This document shows, piece after piece, positions 1 through 7,684 of a stretch of 55,885 nucleotides of DNA. The notes beneath the pieces are model-generated. The model searched no databases, was not told the DNA's origin, and was given only the letters and a program-made list of their open reading frames with translations. Position numbers and translations under genes: made by a program. The DNA lies in contig CAMATZ010000041.1 of NCBI GenBank assembly GCA_945861275.1, positions 1 to 55,885 on the forward strand. The letters are read 5' to 3'. Source of the DNA: Bordetella parapertussis. Lineage in GTDB: Bacteria; Pseudomonadota; Gammaproteobacteria; Burkholderiales; SG8-41. How positions within the stretch are numbered: position 1 is the first letter of the stretch; each line of letters starts with the position of its first letter.

Positions 1-148
1 CCACGCGAGACATTACCGACTATATCGTCGGGTTCTACAACAGCGCCCGCCTGCACTCGACATTGGGTTACCTGCCGCCCAATGCCTATGAACTCCAATC
101 GGCAGCAAAACAACCTATCGACGTGTCCGAAATAACTTGACCACGACA
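1..148 (+). mobile_element. 3' end of an IS3-family insertion sequence (transposase OrfB C-terminus)
   Basis: The open frame from base 3 to the TGA at 138-140 encodes the last 45 residues of an integrase-core transposase. It contains the segment YIVGFYNSARLHSTLGYLPP, which matches the IS3-family OrfB C-terminal pattern of a Tyr/Asn/Arg run followed by LHS.LGY.PP. The gene begins outside the window, so intactness cannot be judged. The stop is followed at once by a sequence ending in CA at 147-148, which would fit an IS3-type terminal inverted repeat, but the left end is not visible and the boundary is an inference. Confidence 0.75.
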
Positions 149-202
149 GTGGTCGGCAACGAACCCCACCCCCATCCCAACCTTCCCCCTGAAAGGGGAA
201 GG
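139..202. repeat. Two short hairpins between the IS end and the first Bug gene
   Basis: GACCAC at 139-144 pairs with GTGGTC at 149-154 around a 4-base loop. CCTTCCCC at 181-188 pairs with GGGGAAGG at 195-202 around a 6-base loop. The second resembles the short C-rich REP-type palindromes common between betaproteobacterial genes. Neither is followed by a T run, so a Rho-independent terminator is not supported. Confidence 0.5.
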
Positions 203-274
203 AGTTTCCGGGGGTCGTGCTGGGCATTTGCTAACGCAGTACCGTTAGCGTCGGTAAAACAACGAGGAGAAACG

Positions 275-1261
275 ATGAAGCAAACCGGAACATCCTGGCG
301 CCGTGCGGTTGCGATAGTTACCATGCCCACCGCGGTGGCCCTATCAACTATGGCCTCTGGACAGAATTACCCGAACAAGCCCGTCCGCTTGCTGGTGGGT
401 TTCGTGCCTGGCGGCTCGACCGACCTGGCAGGACGCTTTATCGCACAGAAGCTCGGCGAGCTGTTCGGGCAGCAGGTAATCGTCGAAAATCGTCCCGGTG
501 CCGGCACGGCGCTCGCGAACGAGCGCGCAGCGAAGGCGCCGCCGGACGGTTACACGCTGCTGCTGATGACGGCATCGGGCGCCGGGTTGTCCGCCGCACG
601 CAGCGATCTGCCCTATGACATCGACCGCGACTTCGTGCCCATTGCGCGCGGCACTGCGACGACCTACGTCGTGATGGTGCATCCGTCGGTGCCGGTGCGC
701 AGCGTGAAGGACCTGATCGCGCTCGCCCGTTCGCGCCCAGGCAAGATGAGCTACGCGTCGGAAGGCGTCGCCGCCTCCGCGCACATCAGCGGCGAGTTGT
801 TCAAATCTATGGCGAAGCTCGACATGCTGCATGTGCCGTACAAGGGCGGCACCGAGAGTTCAACCGCCGTAGCCTCGGGTCATGTCGACGTGGGCTTTCC
901 GTCACTCACCGCGTCGCTGTCGATGGCCAATGCCGGCAAGGTGCGGCTGCTTGCCGTCACCAGCGCCAAGCGCTCGGCGCTCAAGCCCGATGTTCCGACG
1001 GTCAGCGAAAGCGGACTTCCCGGCTACGACCGTGCGAGCTGGAACGGTCTCATGGGCCCGTCCGCGATGCCGAAGGAAATCGTCGCCCAACTCCAGGCCG
1101 CGATGGAGAAGTTACTCAATCATCCGCAGGCACGCGAGCAGCTCATGAAAATCGGCCTCGAACCCAACTACCTTCCGGGCGAACAATTCGGTGCATATCT
1201 GCGCAACGAGGTCGCGCAGATTTCGCAGTTGATGAAGTCGATCGCGTTCGAGCGAAATTAG
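275..1261 (+). CDS. Bug/TctC family periplasmic substrate-binding protein (1)
   Basis: 328 aa. Bug proteins bind small carboxylates or related solutes in the periplasm for tripartite tricarboxylate transporters. The protein opens with a Sec signal peptide (Arg pair, then a hydrophobic run ending near SGQ at about residue 28), followed by the mature hallmark YPNKPVRLLVGFVPGGSTDL. It also has ENRPGAG, PDGYTL, HVPYKGG and a late GLPGYDRASW block. The ATG at 275 is preferred over an upstream in-frame start because GAGGAGA lies 4-10 bases before it and the signal peptide starts there. It stands alone on its strand: the next gene is convergent. No tctA or tctB is adjacent. The ligand cannot be read from sequence. 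Confidence 0.93.
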   Translation: MKQTGTSWRRAVAIVTMPTAVALSTMASGQNYPNKPVRLLVGFVPGGSTDLAGRFIAQKLGELFGQQVIVENRPGAGTALANERAAKAPPDGYTLLLMTASGAGLSAARSDLPYDIDRDFVPIARGTATTYVVMVHPSVPVRSVKDLIALARSRPGKMSYASEGVAASAHISGELFKSMAKLDMLHVPYKGGTESSTAVASGHVDVGFPSLTASLSMANAGKVRLLAVTSAKRSALKPDVPTVSESGLPGYDRASWNGLMGPSAMPKEIVAQLQAAMEKLLNHPQAREQLMKIGLEPNYLPGEQFGAYLRNEVAQISQLMKSIAFERN

Positions 1262-1321
1262 GCCGAACGTTGGGGTTCGCTGTACTCACCGCCAACCTAC
1301 GAATTCCAGTGTGTAAATTCG

Positions 1322-2086
1322 CTAATCGTCATCCTGCGGGAAACGCATGACGAGGGCCTCGAGCCCATTGCGGCCCGCACTGATTTCGAATGCGTTCTCG
1401 CTGGGCTCAACGAAAACCATCGACCACGCGGGCAACGTCTCGCCACTTGCCTCCAGACTGCCGTTAGCCACGAAAACGTAATAGCCGCCGCCGACCTTGG
1501 GATCCGGCCCCATGGCCGACATGCCGCCGCCGAGCCGCAGCAATTGAGCGGACATATCGTCAGCAATCTTCTGCGTTTTCTCCGGCTCGAAAACGGGCTC
1601 CCACGAGACTTCTTTGCGAAACTGCAGAACCGGCCGGGTGGACAAGCCTATATGCGGTGATACCCAGTTGCGCCGCTTGCTGGGTTTAAGCTTTTCCTTG
1701 TAGCCCGGTTTGCTCAGATACACCGGGACGGAATCGCCAATCCGGTTGCGCAGCGCGATAAACGTCAGTCCGTGCTGCCCGGCGATGAGCGGCCCGTAGG
1801 CGCTGTGATGATCCTTGTATTGGAGCATCAGCGGCCGCACTTCCGTTTTGGCCATCATTCCCGCGCCCGACGGAAAAATCTGGAATTGGGCGACGCCGTG
1901 GAAGTGCGGAAGAATAGTCTCGTTCGCGCTCATTTGCGTCATCAGTGCCTGCGGCCCGGAGGAAATTTCAGCCGTACTGTAGCGCGGCCCGAAATAGGAG
2001 GAGCCCCAGTGTTCGATACCCGTCCCAGGAGAGATCACCGCCTTCATATTTTCGATTACCTCGGTTCCGTCTTTTGTGTGAATCAT
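1322..2086 (-). CDS. Cupin-like protein of unknown function
   Basis: 254 aa, soluble, no signal peptide. The middle has a cupin-type metal-ligand stretch (LPHFHGVAQFQIFPSG, about residues 60-75). The second half contains a further beta-rich segment ending in SMVFVEPSENAFEISAG, so a bicupin fold is possible. I cannot name a substrate. It is convergent with the Bug gene before it and lies 38 bases downstream of the enoyl-CoA hydratase/isomerase gene on the same strand, so the two may be co-transcribed. A dioxygenase, isomerase or non-catalytic cupin would all fit. The start ATG has a weak purine stretch upstream. Confidence 0.7.
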   Translation of the reverse strand: MIHTKDGTEVIENMKAVISPGTGIEHWGSSYFGPRYSTAEISSGPQALMTQMSANETILPHFHGVAQFQIFPSGAGMMAKTEVRPLMLQYKDHHSAYGPLIAGQHGLTFIALRNRIGDSVPVYLSKPGYKEKLKPSKRRNWVSPHIGLSTRPVLQFRKEVSWEPVFEPEKTQKIADDMSAQLLRLGGGMSAMGPDPKVGGGYYVFVANGSLEASGETLPAWSMVFVEPSENAFEISAGRNGLEALVMRFPQDDD

Positions 2087-2124
2087 GGTGACGATCTCAT
2101 GGAATGAATACAGTGGAATTCGTA

Positions 2125-2907
2125 TTACCGCCCCTTGAACACCGGCTTGCGCTTTTCCTTGAACGCGGCGACCGCTTCCTGGTGATCCTCGGTCTGCGAG
2201 CAGCGGGCCTGGTTGAAGGCTTCGTGGTCGAGAACAGACGCGAAACTCTCGGTTTCGGCGGCGAACAGATTGCGCTTGACAGCGGCCACGGCGACTTGCG
2301 GCATGTCGGCGATGCGGCGCGCAATCGCCATGGTGGCGGTGCGCAATTCGGCGTCTTCCACCACACGGTTGACGATGCCCAGCTTCAGCGCTTCATCCGC
2401 GCCGACCATGTCGGGCAGCAGAAAAAGTTCGCGCGCCTTGGCGGTGCCCACCAGACGGGTCAGAGTCCAGGTGCCGCCCCAGTCGCCGGACAGACCGATC
2501 TTCAGGAAGGCTGTAGTGAAGCGCGCCGACTTGCCGGCGATACGCAGGTCGCATGCGAGAGACATGCTCATGCCCGCCCCGGCGGCGACACCGTTGATCA
2601 TGCCGATGACGACCTTGGGGTGTTTGCGCATCGCCATCGGGATGGTGTTGGAAAACTGTATCCCGCGTGCCCGCGCTTCATAACCGCGCGCATTCCGCTC
2701 CCCCATGCTCTTCACGTCGCCACCCGAGCTGAACGCGCGTCCGGCGCCGGTGATGACTATGCAGCGCACATTGCTGTCGTCGGCGTAGCGGTTCATGGCG
2801 TCCAGCAGCCCGTTGCGTATATCCATGGACAGCGCATTCAGCGCCTCCGGCCGGTTCAGGGTGAGGACGGCCACGCCGTCTTCGATTGATTCCAACAGGT
2901 CTGCCAT
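2125..2907 (-). CDS. Enoyl-CoA hydratase/isomerase family protein (PaaG-like)
   Basis: 260 aa, the usual crotonase length. It has the oxyanion-hole segments GAGRAFSSGGD (about residues 54-64) and ACDLRIAG, then the active-site strip KIGLSGDWGGTWTLTRLVG. That strip carries an aspartate where PaaG-type isomerases have theirs, and lacks the first catalytic glutamate of classical hydratases. This favours isomerisation of a CoA thioester over plain hydration, but that is inference from one strip. The C-terminus ends in the common KEKRKPVFKGR helix. It precedes the cupin-like gene on the same strand. Confidence 0.88.
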   Translation of the reverse strand: MADLLESIEDGVAVLTLNRPEALNALSMDIRNGLLDAMNRYADDSNVRCIVITGAGRAFSSGGDVKSMGERNARGYEARARGIQFSNTIPMAMRKHPKVVIGMINGVAAGAGMSMSLACDLRIAGKSARFTTAFLKIGLSGDWGGTWTLTRLVGTAKARELFLLPDMVGADEALKLGIVNRVVEDAELRTATMAIARRIADMPQVAVAAVKRNLFAAETESFASVLDHEAFNQARCSQTEDHQEAVAAFKEKRKPVFKGR

Positions 2908-2988
2908 CGATTACTCCATAGGTTTGGTTGAGGAAATTTCAATTTAAGAGCGAGTGTCGAATTTGCACGAGTAAACCTCGAATTGCAA

Positions 2989-3402
2989 TCAGTCAAACCA
3001 CTTCACCAGTTCAAACCGCCTGCCCCTGCTCATGCGATACGTGCTGAAGTCGCGCACGTCCACCGTCAATAGAGCGCGGCAGCCGCTTTCCTGCGCGAGC
3101 CACACGATGGCCGCATCGGTGAAATCCGGATCCAGCGCAGCATAGCGCGCGAGTATCTGACTCACATCGGTGTAGGCCACTTCGGGAAGATCGAGCACTT
3201 TATGCCGCGGCTGGCCGAGCCAGTCAAGCAACCGCACTTTGCCCGCTGTGGAAAGAAAATAACAGGTTTCAGTCACCACTGGCGCAGGCACCAGCATTTC
3301 GCCCGTGTAGTGCACCAGAAACTCGCGCGCTGCGCGATGCCGCGGGTCGCGCGCGATGCCGAGCGCAACCAGGAACCCGGTATCGACCAGGACCTGTTTC
3401 AA
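2989..3402 (-). CDS. vapC: VapC-type PIN-domain ribonuclease toxin
   Basis: 137 aa, a typical PIN toxin length. Acidic residues expected to hold the metal ions are visible at D7 (VLVDTGF), E45 (VTETCYFL), D96 (FTDAAIV) and D115/D118 (LLTVDVRDF). VapC toxins cut RNA, often tRNA or rRNA, when freed from their antitoxin. Its start codon overlaps the stop of the ribbon-helix-helix gene upstream by 4 bases, the usual coupling for such pairs. The exact RNA target cannot be inferred. The catalytic set is complete, so the toxin is likely active. Confidence 0.88.
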   Translation of the reverse strand: MKQVLVDTGFLVALGIARDPRHRAAREFLVHYTGEMLVPAPVVTETCYFLSTAGKVRLLDWLGQPRHKVLDLPEVAYTDVSQILARYAALDPDFTDAAIVWLAQESGCRALLTVDVRDFSTYRMSRGRRFELVKWFD

Positions 3403-3638
3403 CGGCGCCGCCGGAAGCGCGCGCGTAATGCCGCCTTTACAGTACCAGAGACATCCGAGCCATCGCCTTTGTCGCCACCGATAAACGGGTGCTTCAGTTC
3501 ATCGCTGCTGGTTGCGGCGGATTTGAGCAATTCCTCCAGTGCCTGCTTCACCGCCTCGCTCTTGGTGACGCGACGCTTCGCGCAATACGCGGCGAGTTCC
3601 TGTTCGACGCGATGAGGTAAACGGACAGTGAGTGTCAT
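3399..3638 (-). CDS. Ribbon-helix-helix antitoxin (VapB/CopG-like)
   Basis: 79 aa. The N-terminal strand and two helices (MTLTVRLPHRVEQELAAYCA, then KRRVTKSEAVKQALEELL) match the ribbon-helix-helix DNA-binding fold that binds as a dimer. The rest is a flexible acidic-then-basic tail (ends in ARFRRRR) likely to wrap the toxin. It precedes the PIN toxin with a 4-base overlap. Immediately upstream lies a two-site palindromic operator, so autorepression by the antitoxin or the toxin-antitoxin complex is the expected control. The family name VapB is used loosely: this is the RHH type. Confidence 0.86.
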   Translation of the reverse strand: MTLTVRLPHRVEQELAAYCAKRRVTKSEAVKQALEELLKSAATSSDELKHPFIGGDKGDGSDVSGTVKAALRARFRRRR

Positions 3639-3650
3639 GCGGCAGCCTTC

Positions 3651-3683
3651 GTGTAATACAACTATTTCTATATTGTATTACAA
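3651..3683 (-). promoter_or_regulatory. Double palindromic operator/promoter of the toxin-antitoxin operon
   Basis: TGTAATACAA (3652-3661) and TTGTATTACA (3673-3682) form a perfect 10-base inverted repeat with an 11-base spacer. Each arm is itself a near-palindrome of the type TTGTA-N-TACAA, and their centres lie 22 bases apart, about two DNA turns. The block sits 12 bases before the antitoxin ATG and includes AT-rich promoter-like sequence. Two dimers of the antitoxin binding side by side is the simplest reading. Confidence 0.7.
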
Positions 3684-3737
3684 CTAGGGTTTCACGAGAA
3701 TGAAAAGCTGAATCGAGTGCAGACTACAAAGCCGCTG

Positions 3738-4916
3738 TCAGACGACACCTTCCTGCTTCATGCGCTTCACGTCGGCGGGCGCTACGCCACAAAGCTCGCC
3801 CAGTACGCTCTCGGTATGCTCGCCGAGCATCGGCGGGCGGGTGATGCTGGCGGGCGAATCGGAGAGCTTCAGCGGGCAGCCCACCGTCTTGAATTTGCCA
3901 CGCGGTGGATAATCGAGCTCGAGGATCATGTCGCGCGCCTTCAGGTGCGGATCGGCGAGAACCTCGCCGGTGTCCTGGCAGGCGCCGGCCGGCACACCGG
4001 CATCGCCCATCAGCTTCATCACCTCGTACTTGGTGCGGGTGGATGTCCACTCGGTGACGATGGCGTCGAGCGCAGCACGATTGGCCCAACGGTCGTTCGC
4101 CGTTTTGAACAAAGGGTTGTGCTCGAGTTCGGGCCGACCCAGCACCTTGCATAGCGCAGGCCACATCTGCGGCTGGGCAAAAATAAACGCCCAATCGTTG
4201 GCGCCGCCGGGCGCGCATTTGTAGGTCGTGCCCGGCACTGTCTTGCCCAACTGATTGCCGCTGCGCACAGGCACTCCGTCGCGCTGGTGCTCGCGCAGGC
4301 TGATGCGGATGAGGTTGAGCACGGCCTCCTGCATCGAGACTTCGACGTGTTGCCCGCGTCCAGTGGTATGGCGCTGGTTGATCGCAGCGAGTATGGCGAT
4401 GGCCATATGCATGCCGGTGCCGCTGTCGCCGATCGACGGCCAGTTATAGGTCGGCGGCCCGTCCGCGAAGCCGGTGACGCACATGCCACCGCCCATCGCC
4501 TGCGCGATCGGCTCGAAGCTCTTCATGTGCGCGTGTGGACCGTAGGTGCCAAAGCCCTTGATGGTGGCGTAGATCAGGCGCGGGTTGATCTTCTGCAGAT
4601 CCTTCCAGCCCAGGCCCATCCGATCCAGCGCGCCGGGCCCGAAGTTTTCAATCAGCACATCGGATTGCTCGATGATCTTCCTGAAATGCGTCTTGGCCTC
4701 GTCGGTCTTGAGATTCAGCGTCAGGCTGCGCTTGGTGGCATTAAACGCGAGGAAGAACAGCTCGTCGTTGTTCTGCGAGCGCGCGATGTCGCCGCCTTTC
4801 GGCTCTTCGAGCTTGATCACGTCGGCGCCCAGAAATCCCAGCATCTGCGCGCAGGCGGGCCCCGCCTGATTGTGCGTCATGTCGATGACACGTAGACCTG
4901 CGAGGGCTAGGCTCAT
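3738..4916 (-). CDS. CaiB/BaiF family (class III) CoA transferase (1)
   Basis: 392 aa, full length for the family. These enzymes move CoA between carboxylic acids in the cytoplasm through an aspartyl-CoA thioester. The N-terminal nucleotide-like strip VIDMTHNQAGPACAQMLGFL and KLEEPKGGD, and the aspartate of the GDSGTGMHMA segment (probable catalytic Asp near residue 170), are intact. The donor and acceptor acids are unknown. It is followed on the same strand by a spacer with an inverted repeat and then no close partner. The Bug gene at 5138-6127 lies upstream of it on the same strand, so binding protein and transferase may serve the same acid. Confidence 0.93.
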   Translation of the reverse strand: MSLALAGLRVIDMTHNQAGPACAQMLGFLGADVIKLEEPKGGDIARSQNNDELFFLAFNATKRSLTLNLKTDEAKTHFRKIIEQSDVLIENFGPGALDRMGLGWKDLQKINPRLIYATIKGFGTYGPHAHMKSFEPIAQAMGGGMCVTGFADGPPTYNWPSIGDSGTGMHMAIAILAAINQRHTTGRGQHVEVSMQEAVLNLIRISLREHQRDGVPVRSGNQLGKTVPGTTYKCAPGGANDWAFIFAQPQMWPALCKVLGRPELEHNPLFKTANDRWANRAALDAIVTEWTSTRTKYEVMKLMGDAGVPAGACQDTGEVLADPHLKARDMILELDYPPRGKFKTVGCPLKLSDSPASITRPPMLGEHTESVLGELCGVAPADVKRMKQEGVV

Positions 4917-4953
4917 GGGCGTTCTCCATAGGTGAAATTTACGACGTCAGTAA

Positions 4954-5105
4954 TTGTAGGTTGGGCTGACGAAGGAAGTCCAACACCAGATGATATCGAC
5001 CACAGAACGCACGGAATGTGCGGCCACCACGACACGCAGATTTTTGTGTGTGTATTCCGTAGCCAACTGACTTGTTGGGCTTCGCAAGCTCAGCCCAACC
5101 TACAA
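4954..5105. repeat. 152-bp inverted-repeat element (GTAGGTTGGGCTGA family)
   Basis: TTGTAGGTTGGGCTGA at 4954-4969 is perfectly inverted at 5090-5105, with about 120 bases between. The right arm also contains a local hairpin (GTTGGGCTT...AGCTCAGCCCAAC). The GTTGGGCTT/AGCCCAACCTAC words are a recurrent intergenic repeat in many proteobacteria, from memory. Nothing in the spacer reads as a gene. It looks like a paired REP or short non-autonomous element. Confidence 0.7.
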
Positions 5106-5137
5106 CTGCTCACGGAATGAGTGTTAACAGGCACTGG

Positions 5138-6127
5138 TTAATTGGCGCGCACGCCTGCCTCTTTGACTACCTTGGCCCATGTCTTGACGTCAGTAGCGAT
5201 CTGCACGGCCAGTTCTTTGGGTGTGCTGCCGGCCGCTTCAGCGCCCATCTCGGCGAGTCGCGTGTGCACGTCGGGCCGCCTGAAAATCTTCACCATTTCG
5301 GCATTGAGCTTGCCGATGATGGGTTGTGGCGTCTTCAGCGGCGCGACCATGCCATACCATTCGCGCATTTCCAGTCCCGCTGGCAGCGGCACGCCGGCTT
5401 CTGCAATCGTCTGCACGTCGGGCAATGCAGACGAACGCTTCACACTGGTGACGACGATAGGCCTCAGGCGCTTGGCCTGTATGAGCGGCATCGCCGAAGG
5501 AACAGACGCCATGCCAAACGTCACCTCGCCGGCGGCAATGGCCACCAGCGCCGGACCACCGCCCTTGAACGGCACATGAACCATTTGCGTGCCAGTGAGG
5601 CGCTTGAACACCTCGCCCGCCAGGTGATGCAGTGAGCCGTTCCCCGATGACGAGTTGGAGAGCTGGCCCGGCTTCTCCTTCGCCATGCGAATCAGATCCT
5701 GCAGCGTATTGATCGGCGACGCCTGAGCCACGACGAACGCGTTGGTAACCCAGGCGAGCAGGGATATGGCTGCAAACCCGGTGGCAGTGTCGTAGGGCAG
5801 ATTTTCATAAGTGCTGGCACTGATCGTAAATGGCCCGCTCGGCACCATCATCAGCGTGTAGCCGTCCGGCGTTGCCTTGGACACCATGTCGGCGCCGACT
5901 GTGCCGCCGGCGCCGCCGCGGTTATCGACCACGAAAGATTGCCCCCACGACGACGCAAGATGTCCGCTCAGGATGCGCGCGAGTATGTCGGTAGCGCCGC
6001 CGGGCGGGAACCCGACGACGATGCGCACAGGCCGCTGCGGATAAGCTGCCGCGCCCTGTGCAAGCGCGTGGTTTGCAATGCAGCCTATGCTGGCAAGCAC
6101 CAGCACTGCAATGGGTGTTTTTTTCAT
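5138..6127 (-). CDS. Bug/TctC family periplasmic substrate-binding protein (2)
   Basis: 329 aa from the ATG at 6127, which starts a good signal peptide (MKKTPIAVLVLASIGCIA, cleavage near ALAQ). The longer reading begins 16 codons upstream without a signal-like start. Mature hallmarks: YPQRPVRIVVGFPPGGATDI, DNRGGAGGTVG, PDGYTLMM, HVPFKGGGPA and a late LPAGLEMREWYGM block. Solute binding in the periplasm is expected, ligand unknown. It lies upstream of CoA transferase 1 on the same strand, separated by the 152-bp repeat, and downstream of an MFS gene. That neighbourhood suggests a carboxylate that is taken up and then CoA-activated. Confidence 0.93.
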   Translation of the reverse strand: MKKTPIAVLVLASIGCIANHALAQGAAAYPQRPVRIVVGFPPGGATDILARILSGHLASSWGQSFVVDNRGGAGGTVGADMVSKATPDGYTLMMVPSGPFTISASTYENLPYDTATGFAAISLLAWVTNAFVVAQASPINTLQDLIRMAKEKPGQLSNSSSGNGSLHHLAGEVFKRLTGTQMVHVPFKGGGPALVAIAAGEVTFGMASVPSAMPLIQAKRLRPIVVTSVKRSSALPDVQTIAEAGVPLPAGLEMREWYGMVAPLKTPQPIIGKLNAEMVKIFRRPDVHTRLAEMGAEAAGSTPKELAVQIATDVKTWAKVVKEAGVRAN

Positions 6128-6248
6128 GGTCTTTCCCGAAAGCGCCGGATGATACCGGCAGCTTATTATAAGCAAACCCGCACAGCTTAAGGCGGAGCGA
6201 TGAAGACGCAGCTTGAAGCGCTGACGTACGTCGAGCGTCGTGAGCGGC

Positions 6249-7487
6249 TTAAGCGCGATCCCCGATGAGTTCCCGCGGCCGCATCAGCCGGAAAGCCACC
6301 AGCGCCAGCAGCATCAGCAGCGCCACCAGCCCGAACGACACGCTCCACGCCATGCGCGACATGCCGCCGGCGAGATCCAGCGTATAGCCGATCATTAACG
6401 GGCCGACAAAACCGCCGCTGTAGCCCAGCATCGAATGCACCGCCAGTGTCGCGCCGCGGCGCGAAGGCTCTGCGGTGCCTGCTGCGCCCGCGGTCAGCGA
6501 CGACGAATCCAGCCACACCACAAAACCATAAATCAGCAGCAGCACCACCGCCACGGTATACGACAGCGTGCCGATGTATCCGATGCTGCCACCGACCGCG
6601 ATGGACGCCAGCAACGCCACGGTGATCAGCCTGCGCCGTCCCCAGCGTATCGCCGCCTCGTTGCCGAGCACGCTCGCGACCGTGCCGATCAGCCCCAGCG
6701 CGGTCAACACATAGGTGGGCGAGAAGCGCGACTCGGCGCCAGTACTGATCGCGACATAAGCCAGAAACGCCACGCCCCAGCCGCGCAGCACATTCATCTC
6801 CAGTGTGTGGATGCAATAGGCGATGGCGTAGGCCATCGCCGAGCGATTGCGGAATACCGGGCGAAAATCAAACAGCGCGTGACCGTCCGCCGCGCGTGGC
6901 AGCGGGCTCGTGCGGGGCGGCACCAGCAATGCCACCAGCAGCCACGCCATGATCGCGGTCGCCGCCGCGACCACGAATGCCGACTGCCAGCCCAGGGCAT
7001 TGGCGAGCAGATCGGCGCATGCAAACGACGCCGCGCCGGAAATGCCGATACTCGCGGCATGTCCGGCGGTGGCGCGCGACATCAGTTTGGCATCGACCTG
7101 ATCGGCAAGCAGCTTCAAGCCCGTCATGTAGGTGCCGGCCCAGCCGATGCCCGCCAGTCCGCGCAGCAGCAGCGCCGACCAGAAGCCCTCGGCCACCAAG
7201 CCGAATAGCAGGTGAGCGGTGATGGTGCAGGCGACGCCGAACAAATACACCCGCCGCGCATCGATACGATCGGTCAGTGTCACCAGAATGGGCACCGCCA
7301 GCAGATAGGCGCCATAAAACATCGCCGTGATCCAGCCTGCTTCGCTGTTGGAGAGACCCCACAGCGGCATCATGCCGGGCAGCAGCGCCGGCCAGAAAAA
7401 CGCGCCGAGCTGCACCAGCACCTGTGCCGCGCACACCACTGCGACCACATGCGCGCCCGACAGGCCGTAAAGGGACATGTGCTTCAT
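6249..7487 (-). CDS. Major facilitator superfamily transporter (1)
   Basis: 412 aa with about 12 hydrophobic segments spread over the full length. The inter-helix signature TLTDRIDARRVY follows the second helix, and a corresponding GRRRL lies after helix 8. The first helices (VLVQLGAFFWPALLPGMMP) place the N-terminus in the cytoplasm. This is a proton- or solute-coupled carrier of the inner membrane, substrate unknown. It shares the strand with the Bug and CoA-transferase genes that follow (about 120 bases gap), which could mean a common regulon but not a proven operon. Either of two in-frame ATGs (7487 or 7478) could start it. Confidence 0.88.
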   Translation of the reverse strand: MKHMSLYGLSGAHVVAVVCAAQVLVQLGAFFWPALLPGMMPLWGLSNSEAGWITAMFYGAYLLAVPILVTLTDRIDARRVYLFGVACTITAHLLFGLVAEGFWSALLLRGLAGIGWAGTYMTGLKLLADQVDAKLMSRATAGHAASIGISGAASFACADLLANALGWQSAFVVAAATAIMAWLLVALLVPPRTSPLPRAADGHALFDFRPVFRNRSAMAYAIAYCIHTLEMNVLRGWGVAFLAYVAISTGAESRFSPTYVLTALGLIGTVASVLGNEAAIRWGRRRLITVALLASIAVGGSIGYIGTLSYTVAVVLLLIYGFVVWLDSSSLTAGAAGTAEPSRRGATLAVHSMLGYSGGFVGPLMIGYTLDLAGGMSRMAWSVSFGLVALLMLLALVAFRLMRPRELIGDRA

Positions 7488-7568
7488 TATGCGGGGGATT
7501 CCAATTTCTGCTCAGGTGCAAACGCACGCCGCATCGCTAGTGTATAGCCCCTCAAATAACTTTATAGC

Positions 7569-7644
7569 GCGTAGGGCGCAATCCCATTGCGCCGCATGGC
7601 TACATTGCAAATCGCATTCGGCGCAATGGGATTGCGCCCTACGC
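7569..7644. repeat. Perfect 26-bp inverted repeat (GCGTAGGGCGCAAT family)
   Basis: The 26 bases at 7569-7594 are perfectly inverted at 7619-7644 around a 24-base loop. Each arm is also a hairpin on its own (GGCGCAAT-CCC-ATTGCGCC), the form expected of two REP units facing each other. It sits between the MFS gene and a Bug gene that are both on the minus strand. No T run follows, so it is not called a terminator, although it could stabilise the 3' end of an mRNA. Confidence 0.75.
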
Positions 7645-7684
7645 AGCTTGGCCCCGCCACGCGTCAACACCTCAGCGCTCACCA

